Shown here: positions 7,563 to 12,593 of the stretch, in pieces
Layout of the letters: each line of letters begins with the position of its first letter
Numbering within the stretch: the first letter of the stretch is position 1
From: Herpetosiphonaceae bacterium
Lineage (GTDB): Bacteria > Chloroflexota > Chloroflexia > Chloroflexales > Kallotenuaceae
Direction of reading: 5' to 3'
Assembly (NCBI GenBank): GCA_030147335.1
Contig: JASKZZ010000447.1
Location: 1 to 12,593 of the forward strand
DNA length: 12,593 nucleotides
Position numbers and translations under genes: made by a program
Notes under the pieces: model-generated
Told to the model about the DNA's origin: nothing
Seen by the model: the letters and a program-made list of their open reading frames with translations, nothing else
Database searches by the model: none

Positions 7563-7591
7563 ATGGTAGCACGCGCTGCGACGGATGTCAA
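7563..7591 (-). promoter_or_regulatory. Near-consensus sigma-70 promoter
   Basis: The minus strand reads TTGACA (7586-7591), a 17-base spacer, then TACCAT (7563-7568). The -35 is perfect and the spacer ideal; the -10 matches four of six. Transcription would start near 7556, about 34 bases before the small gene's ATG at 7522. No better promoter is visible before oppA, so this may drive the whole opp operon. Confidence 0.65.
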
Positions 7592-7646
7592 ACTTAAGTC
7601 CTATACCCATTGTGGACCAATAGTGCCTTGCGTGCTTCCAAACGAT

Positions 7647-8528
7647 TTACGCAACACTTGCCGCCGTGTGCTGAAGCGCTTCCATCACACTTATGGCACA
7701 GCGCGCGTTTGCCACCGGATCGTTTGCAACCCATAATCCTTGCTGCCGCTCATCAACACTTGCCGCCAGCCACCGTCCAACTTTCCCCCAAGCAAGACCT
7801 CGCGCTCGCGCTACGGCAACTGCTCCGCGCCATACACGACCTTCTCGTAGCCGTTGCCGGTATATCACGCTTGTTAGCTGGCTATCCAACAACTGTCTTT
7901 GATAGCCTACCAGCGGTGTTGCCACCACATCTATCCGCGTGGTGGTATCCAACCACTCCGGTGCGCGCATGCTTAGCCAACAACGCCGTTCGCTAACTGG
8001 TCGTTCGCCGGCAGCCACAAGCACAAACATATTTAACGGCAGGGCGTGTGCTGTACGTCCATTTGCTTGCAGCGTGGCCCTAATTTCCCGCTCAACCCAC
8101 AGCAATGTGGCAGTGGGATCACCGGGCGTATCCACCAGCACAAACCACGCTTTGTTTTGCCCGTCTTGGTCAACGGCAGCCGCCGTAAACTCGCCCAGTC
8201 GAATAGCCGCGAAACGCTGCGTCATACCATCGGTACCGATTGGGCCATGTATATGCAACGTTTGGTGACTTCCCGAACCCACAATAGTTGTTGTTAACGC
8301 ATCCCAGTAATTGAGCGTCCGGTCTCGTGTTGGACCATAAACAATAACGCGCCAATGTAGCTTAAGCCCGATAAAGGCAGCTGTGACAAAATCACGAGAC
8401 TGACAACCCACATCAACAGCTGCTATGTGCAACCGCGCCAAAAGCTGTTGCTCACGCGGCAGCTGCGCCAAGGTGTTCATTCGGGCCAATAACAACGATG
8501 TTCCTAGCCCATATGCTGCGCCATTCAT
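7647..8528 (-). CDS. Unrecognised 293-residue protein, possibly a degenerate AAA+-type domain
   Basis: I cannot name this protein. It is soluble, with no signal peptide. The order of elements resembles an AAA+/McrB-like ATPase core that lost its nucleotide site. A strand followed by YGPTRDRT (64-71) sits where YGPPGTGKT would be expected. AWFVLVDTP (127-135) resembles Walker B but lacks the acidic second residue. LPLNMFVLVAAGE (163-175) resembles a sensor-1 strand. The remainder (about 205-285) is helical and Arg/Trp-rich, as a lid domain might be. This reading is inference from motif spacing only. ATG at 8528 is chosen because AGGAG (8536-8540) lies seven bases upstream; a GTG at 8552 lacks such a site. 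It ends 124 nt before the small gene that precedes opp. Confidence 0.72.
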   Translation of the reverse strand: MNGAAYGLGTSLLLARMNTLAQLPREQQLLARLHIAAVDVGCQSRDFVTAAFIGLKLHWRVIVYGPTRDRTLNYWDALTTTIVGSGSHQTLHIHGPIGTDGMTQRFAAIRLGEFTAAAVDQDGQNKAWFVLVDTPGDPTATLLWVEREIRATLQANGRTAHALPLNMFVLVAAGERPVSERRCWLSMRAPEWLDTTTRIDVVATPLVGYQRQLLDSQLTSVIYRQRLREGRVWRGAVAVARARGLAWGKVGRWLAASVDERQQGLWVANDPVANARCAISVMEALQHTAASVA

Positions 8529-8557
8529 ACCAACACTCCTGCGATACAACACGCCGG

Positions 8558-8623
8558 TGTTGAAGAATAAAACGTCGCAAAGCCTCGTCGTTCCTTCAAC
8601 AACAGAACATCTCCGTTGATGTT
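8558..8623. promoter_or_regulatory. Inverted repeats in the divergent intergenic region
   Basis: The 277-base region between the divergent starts (8529-8805) holds two small dyads. TGTTGAAG (8558-8565) pairs with CTTCAACA (8594-8601), 8 bp with a 28-base loop. AACATC (8606-8611) pairs with GATGTT (8618-8623), 6 bp with a six-base loop, with a further CAAC/GTTG pair outside at 8597-8600 and 8627-8630. They lie upstream of the minus-strand 293-residue gene and could be operators. I found no convincing minus-strand promoter here. Confidence 0.3.
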
Positions 8624-8736
8624 GTAGTTGTATCTTTCATCATGGATCACCACGCTTTTTCCAGTTTGGTTCAAAAGCCATTAAAAGTTCGCCAAGAACG
8701 GATTTTGGTAGTCGCAGTATTTCCCCACAGATACCT

Positions 8737-8765
8737 TTTGCATAAGCGAGGAGACGCGGTACAAT
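8737..8765 (+). promoter_or_regulatory. Probable promoter for the FmdB-type gene
   Basis: TACAAT (8760-8765) is a good -10 box, five of six. TTGCAT (8738-8743) at 16 bases, or TTTGCA (8737-8742) at 17 bases, is a partial -35. The start codon at 8806 would lie about 34 bases after the predicted transcription start. Confidence 0.45.
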
Positions 8766-8805
8766 TACATCCAATAATTCTGCATGGTGGAGGTCCGCGC
8801 ACGAT

Positions 8806-9162
8806 ATGCCTACCTACGTCTATGGCTGCGATGCTTGTGGCTATCGCTTTGAAAAGTCCCAAAAATTCTCAGACGAGCCGATTCGGGTTTGTCCTGAATG
8901 TCAAAGTACAGTGCGTCGGATATTTCAACCTGCCGGTATCGTGTTTAAGGGTTCCGGCTGGCACACAACCGATTACAAACGTACTGGTGGGGACTCAGCT
9001 AATGGGACCGACGCGAAGTCCGATTCCGGCAAGAGCGATGCAAAGAGTGACTCGGGCAAGAGCGAAACAAAGAGCGACGGCGGTAAAAGCGATGCAAAAA
9101 CAGCCGACTCCACAGCAACGTCGGGAGCTGCCGATGCTGCTAAGCCAGCCCAGGCTGCCTAG
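8806..9162 (+). CDS. FmdB family zinc-ribbon protein with a repetitive tail
   Basis: This is a 118-residue cytoplasmic protein. Residues 1-56 are the FmdB/CxxC zinc-ribbon domain: MPTYVYGC opening, paired cysteines C8/C11 and C29/C32, and the conserved block VFKGSGWHTTDYK at 46-58. The family was first described as a putative regulator of formamidase genes; its molecular role is still poorly defined. Residues 69-102 consist of a 9-residue unit of the type D-A-K-S-D-S-G-K-S in three full copies and a partial one, followed by an Ala-rich end. This tail is probably disordered. GGAGGT at 8789-8794 lies 11 bases before the ATG, a long but usable spacing. It is the first plus-strand gene, followed by a terminator-like hairpin. 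Confidence 0.9.
   Translation: MPTYVYGCDACGYRFEKSQKFSDEPIRVCPECQSTVRRIFQPAGIVFKGSGWHTTDYKRTGGDSANGTDAKSDSGKSDAKSDSGKSETKSDGGKSDAKTADSTATSGAADAAKPAQAA
9010..9111. repeat. 27-bp tandem repeat in the FmdB-type gene
   Basis: Three full 27-bp units (9010-9036, 9037-9063, 9064-9090) and a partial fourth (9091-9111) encode the 9-residue Asp/Lys/Ser/Gly repeat. The units differ at several bases but keep the frame, so copy number can change without breaking the gene. Confidence 0.8.
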
Positions 9163-9240
9163 TGCCCGAGTGAAGCGCTGGGCTAACCATCCTGGTTTAC
9201 CTGTGTCCTCCCTGACTCAGAACCGTTTGTCCCTCGGGCA
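9163..9240 (+). promoter_or_regulatory. Long-range inverted repeat between fmdB-type gene and cysE
   Basis: TGCCCGAG (9163-9170, immediately after the stop) is the exact reverse complement of CTCGGGCA (9233-9240). The 62 bases between contain a CCTCCC at 9207-9212 complementary to the cysE ribosome binding site. It may be a structured 3' end of the upstream messenger or part of a cysE leader. I see no T-box, S-box or other named riboswitch motif. Confidence 0.35.
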
Positions 9241-9266
9241 GCGGATCGTTGGTGGCGTGTGTTTTT

Positions 9267-9292
9267 CGGGGTGTCGTCAATACGACACCCCG
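9267..9292 (+). terminator. Intrinsic terminator-like hairpin before cysE
   Basis: CGGGGTGTCGT (9267-9277) and ACGACACCCCG (9282-9292) form a perfect 11-bp stem with a four-base CAAT loop. It is followed on the plus strand by TTTGTGCGTT, a short and interrupted T-tract. It lies 104 bases past the upstream stop and 64 bases before cysE. It probably ends the fmdB-type transcript, or acts as an attenuator if cysE shares that transcript. The minus direction has no T-tract. Confidence 0.65.
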
Positions 9293-9356
9293 TTTGTGCG
9301 TTAGCGCGCAGCACCGCGTCAGCGTCGCCGGTTCTGCCCAAGTGGGAGGCGTTTTT

Positions 9357-10118
9357 ATGTTTGTTTTATCCCGATTATCTGTGTTTCGAGAAGACGTGCG
9401 CGCGATCATGCGCAACGATCCCGCCGCACACAGCATCTTTGAAGTCTTGCTGTATCCCGGCCTCCATGCCGTCACGATACATCGGTTGGCGCATAAGCTA
9501 TGGCAAGCCGGCCTGCCCTTTGTGCCTCGACTGTTGTCGCAGCTTGCCCGCTTTTTTACCGGCATCGAGATTCATCCAGGCGCTCGTATTGGGCAGGGCT
9601 TTTTTATTGATCACGGTATGGGCGTTGTGATTGGCGAAACAACCGAGATCGGCGATTATGTAATACTGTATCAGGGCGTGACTCTGGGTGGGACCGGCAA
9701 GCAAGGCGGCAAACGTCATCCTACGCTTGGCAACAATATTGTTGTGGGTGTTGGCGCGTCGGTACTGGGAGCGATTACGGTGGGAGAAGGCGCGCGCATT
9801 GGCGGCGGCGCAGTCGTGGTGAAGGATGTGCCGGCTTATTCAACCGCAATTGGCGTTCCGGCTCGTATTGTTGCCGCACGCGATCCTCAAACTGGCACAA
9901 CTCGCCGTATCGAACAACTGCCCGACCCGGAAGGCGCAATGCTGAAGTCATTGCACGACAAGGTGTTGGAGCTTGAAGGACGCCTTGCCGAACTTGAAGA
10001 TGAGCTTGAAGGTCATCATGCCCACCACCGCGAAGTCCACGACATGCCGGAGTCGCTGTTTGCCTCGTTGAATGGCGCAAATGATGGCTACGACGGTGGA
10101 CCGGGTTGGGGCATCTGA
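9357..10118 (+). CDS. cysE: Serine O-acetyltransferase
   Basis: This enzyme makes O-acetylserine from serine and acetyl-CoA, the committed step of cysteine synthesis. It has 253 residues. The helical N-terminal part holds DPAA (21-24). The left-handed beta-helix of hexapeptide repeats spans about 71-172. Catalytic-site residues are visible as D85-H86 in the IDHG motif and H121 in KRHPT, with the GGTGKQGGKR loop at 111-120. After about 190 there is a heptad-like helix (about 196-218), a His-rich patch, and a Gly-rich tail ending in Trp-Gly-Ile. A C-terminal Ile is what CysE proteins insert into the active site of cysteine synthase. ATG at 9357 is preceded by GGGAGG (9344-9349) at seven bases. 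An upstream in-frame start would translate through the terminator hairpin and is rejected. The neighbour cysS begins 67 bases after the last base. Confidence 0.95.
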   Translation: MFVLSRLSVFREDVRAIMRNDPAAHSIFEVLLYPGLHAVTIHRLAHKLWQAGLPFVPRLLSQLARFFTGIEIHPGARIGQGFFIDHGMGVVIGETTEIGDYVILYQGVTLGGTGKQGGKRHPTLGNNIVVGVGASVLGAITVGEGARIGGGAVVVKDVPAYSTAIGVPARIVAARDPQTGTTRRIEQLPDPEGAMLKSLHDKVLELEGRLAELEDELEGHHAHHREVHDMPESLFASLNGANDGYDGGPGWGI

Positions 10119-10166
10119 AGAACTAAAGAACAGAGAACACAGCCAAGCTAGTTTGTGATCTGTTCT
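10118..10166 (+). repeat. AAGAAC direct repeats and inverted repeat in the cysE-cysS gap
   Basis: AAGAAC occurs at 10118-10123 and 10126-10131, with a variant GAGAAC at 10133-10138, an eight-base period. AGAACAGA (10127-10134) is also the exact reverse complement of TCTGTTCT (10159-10166). The same hexamer is repeated in the gap after oppF, which suggests a dispersed intergenic repeat type. There is no T-run, so it is unlikely to be a terminator. Confidence 0.45.
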
Positions 10167-10184
10167 AATGTTTGTGAGGAAGAT

Positions 10185-11600
10185 ATGTTACTACAAATCT
10201 ATAACACACTCAGCAGTACTGTCGAGCCGTTTGAAACACTCGAACCGCAGCATGTCAAAATGTATGTCTGCGGTCCCACCGTCTACAACCAGGCGCATAT
10301 CGGCCACGCGATGTCGGCGCTAGTCTTCGATATTCTTCGGCGCTATCTTCAATATCGCGGCTACACCGTGCAGCACCTCCAAAACTTTACCGATGTTGAC
10401 GACAAAATCATTCAGCGCGCAAACGCCGAAGGCCGTGATCCGTTGGAGCTGGCACAACATTACATCGACGAGTGGCACCGGCATGTGAAAGACCTTAACC
10501 TGCTGCCGGCGACGGCTTACCCGCGTGCCACCACCACAATGGCCGAGATCATTGAGCTTATTCAGCAGTTGATTGAGCGCGGTAATGCGTATGCGGCTGA
10601 CGGAGACGTGTATTTCCGCGTTCGCACTGACGAAGATTATGGCAAGCTGTCCCATCGGCAGGTTGATGCAATGCGTACCGGCGCGCGTATCGCTCCCGAC
10701 GAGCGCAAAGACGATCCGCTCGACTTCGCGCTGTGGAAGTCGGCCAAACCCGGTGAGCCTGCCTGGCCCAGCCCGTGGGGTGGTGGTCGTCCCGGCTGGC
10801 ATATTGAATGCTCGGCCATGATTATCAAGGAGCTGGGCAACAGCATCGACATCCATGGCGGCGGCAACGACTTAATCTTCCCACATCATGAGAACGAGAT
10901 CGCCCAAAGTGAAAGCGCAACCGACGAGCCATTCGCGCGTTACTGGGTTCATAACGGCATGCTCCAAATGCGGTCGGACGCCGGCGTGATCGAAAAGATG
11001 TCGAAATCGCTTGGTAACTTTGTAACAATCGACGATTTTCTAGCGGACCATCGGGCAGATGTGATGCGCTTGATGGTGCTTGGCTCTCCTTATCGCGCGC
11101 CACTGGTGTACGATGCCGGAACCTTGGCTGAAAATACCCGCAAGCTTGAACGGATGGTCAACGCGCTTCGTCCCGCAACCGGAACAACGGTTGATGGTCC
11201 AGCCGTTGACGCATTACGATCGGCGATGGCCGAAGCGCGGGTTGGCTTCGAGACAGCTATGGACAACGATTTCAACGGGCCTGGAGCAACGGCGGCATTC
11301 TTTGACATGGTGCGCGCGATCAACACTGCTCGCGATGCCGGAGCTGGCAACGCGCCGTTAGCGGAAGCACAAGGGTTGTTCCGTGAGCTGACCAGCACAT
11401 TGGGATTACAGCTTGAATCGTCCACGACTGAGAACGGTCAAGAGGCCGCACCGTTTATCGAACTATTGATCACGACACGCGCCGATTTACGCAGGGCCAA
11501 GCAGTTCGCGCTAGCCGATCAGGTGCGCAACGAGCTTGTCACGCTTGGAGTTGTGTTGGAAGACTCGCCGCAAGGCACGACTTGGCGCTGGAGTAAGTAA
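10185..11600 (+). CDS. cysS: Cysteinyl-tRNA synthetase
   Basis: This class I synthetase charges tRNA-Cys. It has 471 residues, the usual bacterial length. The HIGH motif is at 38-41 (QAHIGHAMS) and KMSKS at 271-275. The catalytic zinc ligands are all present: C29, C209 (WHIECSAM), H234 and E238 (PHHENEIAQSE), at nearly the same numbering as in E. coli. The DALR-type helical domain covers about 345-450. A few extra residues precede KMSKS (MRSDAGVIEKMSKS, 262-275), a small insertion. ATG at 10185 is chosen because GAGGA lies close upstream (10176-10180) and the family start MLLQIYNTLS fits. A GTG at 10155 has no site and adds an atypical leader. It is likely co-transcribed with cysE; the same pairing is known in Bacillus. 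Confidence 0.97.
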   Translation: MLLQIYNTLSSTVEPFETLEPQHVKMYVCGPTVYNQAHIGHAMSALVFDILRRYLQYRGYTVQHLQNFTDVDDKIIQRANAEGRDPLELAQHYIDEWHRHVKDLNLLPATAYPRATTTMAEIIELIQQLIERGNAYAADGDVYFRVRTDEDYGKLSHRQVDAMRTGARIAPDERKDDPLDFALWKSAKPGEPAWPSPWGGGRPGWHIECSAMIIKELGNSIDIHGGGNDLIFPHHENEIAQSESATDEPFARYWVHNGMLQMRSDAGVIEKMSKSLGNFVTIDDFLADHRADVMRLMVLGSPYRAPLVYDAGTLAENTRKLERMVNALRPATGTTVDGPAVDALRSAMAEARVGFETAMDNDFNGPGATAAFFDMVRAINTARDAGAGNAPLAEAQGLFRELTSTLGLQLESSTTENGQEAAPFIELLITTRADLRRAKQFALADQVRNELVTLGVVLEDSPQGTTWRWSK

Positions 11601-11601
11601 C

Positions 11602-11651
11602 GTTTTGAGTTATAAGTTTCGAGTTGCACGTTCGTGGCGATCACTCGAAAC
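11602..11651 (+). repeat. Tandem and inverted repeats in the cysS-prmA gap
   Basis: Two 14-bp units stand head to tail (11602-11615 and 11616-11629, 10 of 14 bases the same, both starting GTTT and containing GAGTT). GTTTCGAGT (11616-11624) is also the exact reverse complement of ACTCGAAAC (11643-11651), a 9-bp stem with an 18-base loop. The stem ends right at the prmA ribosome binding site (GAGGA, 11652-11656). Confidence 0.5.
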
Positions 11652-11663
11652 GAGGAATACCAT

Positions 11664-12593
11664 ATGAGTTGGCTTGAGTTAAGCGTTGAGATCGATCAAG
11701 AGGCAGTCGAGTCTGTGTCGGAGCTGTTCGCCCAGATTGGCTACAATCGTGGCGTGGCAATCGATCAGCCGTTTATCGGCTCTCCGGACGGTCCCGAATA
11801 TACGATTGATGCGGCTCGTCCCGTTGTGGTGCGAACCTATATCCCACTTGATGAACAGGCCGAGGAAGCACGGGCACAGCTAGCCCAAGGGTTGTGGGCA
11901 CTCGGCATGATGCGTCCGGTCGGCGAGCTACAGGTAAAACAGCTGGAAGAAGAAGATTGGGCTAACGCCTGGAAAGCGCATTATCCGATCCGTCGCATTG
12001 GCAAGCGCTTTGTGATTGTGCCGTCGTGGCTGGAGTACACGCCGCAGCCGGACGACGTTGTGCTTAATCTCGATCCCGGCATGGCATTCGGCACTGGCCT
12101 GCACCCGACAACCCAGCTATGCCTCCTGTTGTTGGAACGCTACACACAGCCACAAGGTGAGCTTCGCACACTTGATCTGGGGTGTGGCTCGGGTATTCTG
12201 GCAATTGGCGCGGCAAAGCTGGGCGCGCAGCCGGTTCTGGCAATCGACAACGACCCGATTGCGGTTGAGGCGACAATCGAGAATGTAGAGCGCAACAACG
12301 TCGCCCAAATGGTGACCACGGTTGAAGGCAGCATCGGGCCAGGCGCTACACTCGGCCATTGGTTGGGCAGCGATTGGGCGCTCAAGCAGCGACAAGCGCA
12401 TCCCACCGATGGGCCGGTTGCCTTTGAGCCGGACGCCGAGTTTGACCTGATCGCGGCCAACATTCTTGCAAACGTGCATGTGCTGCTGGCGCCGCATCTT
12501 CAGCGTGCCTTGAAGAATGGCGGCTACCTCGTAACGTCGGGCATTATTGCCGACCGTGAAGATGATGTTGTGGCCGCGTTTGCCGCTGCCGGC
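11664..12593 (+). CDS. prmA: Ribosomal protein L11 methyltransferase (3' end cut by window)
   Basis: PrmA transfers methyl groups from S-adenosylmethionine to ribosomal protein L11. The 310 residues seen lack only a short C-terminus; about 20 more would be expected. The N-terminal L11-binding domain opens WLELSVEID and includes EEDWANAWK (96-104). The linker block PGMAFGTGLHPTT (138-150) is diagnostic. The SAM-binding motif LDLGCGSGILAIGAAKLGA is at 170-188, the acidic loop AIDNDP at 193-198, and the NILANV motif at 267-272. Between about 223 and 258 there is an extra segment of some 35 residues before FDLIAANILA, longer than I expect for the family. ATG at 11664 has GAGGA (11652-11656) seven bases upstream. 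It follows cysS by 63 nt and is probably in the same transcription unit. Confidence 0.95.
   Translation, partial: MSWLELSVEIDQEAVESVSELFAQIGYNRGVAIDQPFIGSPDGPEYTIDAARPVVVRTYIPLDEQAEEARAQLAQGLWALGMMRPVGELQVKQLEEEDWANAWKAHYPIRRIGKRFVIVPSWLEYTPQPDDVVLNLDPGMAFGTGLHPTTQLCLLLLERYTQPQGELRTLDLGCGSGILAIGAAKLGAQPVLAIDNDPIAVEATIENVERNNVAQMVTTVEGSIGPGATLGHWLGSDWALKQRQAHPTDGPVAFEPDAEFDLIAANILANVHVLLAPHLQRALKNGGYLVTSGIIADREDDVVAAFAAAG

Noticed and set aside
7523..7591. TTG start extending the 90-residue gene to 113 residues
   Set aside because: The bases of the TTG are part of the TTGACA -35 box and lie upstream of the predicted transcription start.
9010..9111. CRISPR-like repeat array
   Set aside because: The units are directly adjacent without spacers and encode an in-frame peptide repeat.
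8642..9304. Long plus-strand frame overlapping the FmdB-type gene
   Set aside because: It is out of frame with the clear zinc-ribbon gene and reads as low-complexity Arg/Pro/Ala/Gln sequence through the repeat.
9249..9356. In-frame upstream extension of cysE by 36 residues
   Set aside because: It would be translated through the terminator-like hairpin, has no ribosome binding site and no family similarity. The ATG at 9357 has a strong GGGAGG.
9163..9356. T-box or SAM riboswitch before cysE
   Set aside because: I could not find the T-box antiterminator consensus or S-box core sequences. Only generic inverted repeats are present.
10155..10184. GTG start adding ten residues to cysS
   Set aside because: There is no ribosome binding site, the leader is Cys-rich and atypical, and the ATG at 10185 fits the family.

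Overview
The window reads as ordinary chromosomal DNA of a free-living bacterium, roughly half G+C, with genes packed tightly on both strands. The best guess is Chloroflexota. The support is the Ala/Ser/Thr-rich lipoprotein linker after an LAAC lipobox, and short AAGAAC-type direct repeats in the gaps between genes. This is inference from style, not a database match. There is no phage, insertion sequence, tRNA, rRNA or CRISPR array, and no gap without a gene exceeds 300 bases.

Left part, positions 1-8528, all on the minus strand. Read in the direction of transcription it starts with an unrecognised 293-residue protein (7647-8528). This may be a degenerate AAA+-type domain protein with a ruined P-loop. 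Next comes a near-consensus sigma-70 promoter (7563-7591) and an unrecognised 90-residue protein (7250-7522). A complete peptide ABC importer follows in the order oppA-oppB-oppC-oppD-oppF (7115 down to 819): lipoprotein receptor, two permeases and two ATPases. After oppF, a long-looped inverted repeat and a TATAAT box precede sbcC, a nuclease-complex ATPase that runs off the left edge (1-674). Three of the four internal gaps of the opp operon carry RNA hairpins: 13 bp after oppA, 8 bp after oppC and 10 bp after oppD. The oppB-oppC junction is only 12 nt and looks translationally coupled. This layout fits unequal expression of the subunits.

Centre, 8529-8805. A divergent intergenic region holds small inverted repeats and a likely plus-strand promoter.

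Right part, 8806-12593, all on the plus strand. An FmdB-type zinc-ribbon protein with a 9-residue-repeat tail comes first. A 194-nt gap with an 8-bp long-range inverted repeat and a strong 11-bp terminator-like hairpin follows. Then come cysE (serine O-acetyltransferase), cysS (cysteinyl-tRNA synthetase) and prmA (ribosomal protein L11 methyltransferase, cut by the right edge). cysE and cysS pair cysteine synthesis with cysteine charging; prmA adds a translation function. The CysE protein ends in Ile after a Gly-rich tail, as in CysE proteins that dock into cysteine synthase (CysK).

No wholly new system is evident. The most interesting items are the two orphan genes upstream of the opp operon, the hairpins inside that operon, and the structured gap before cysE.
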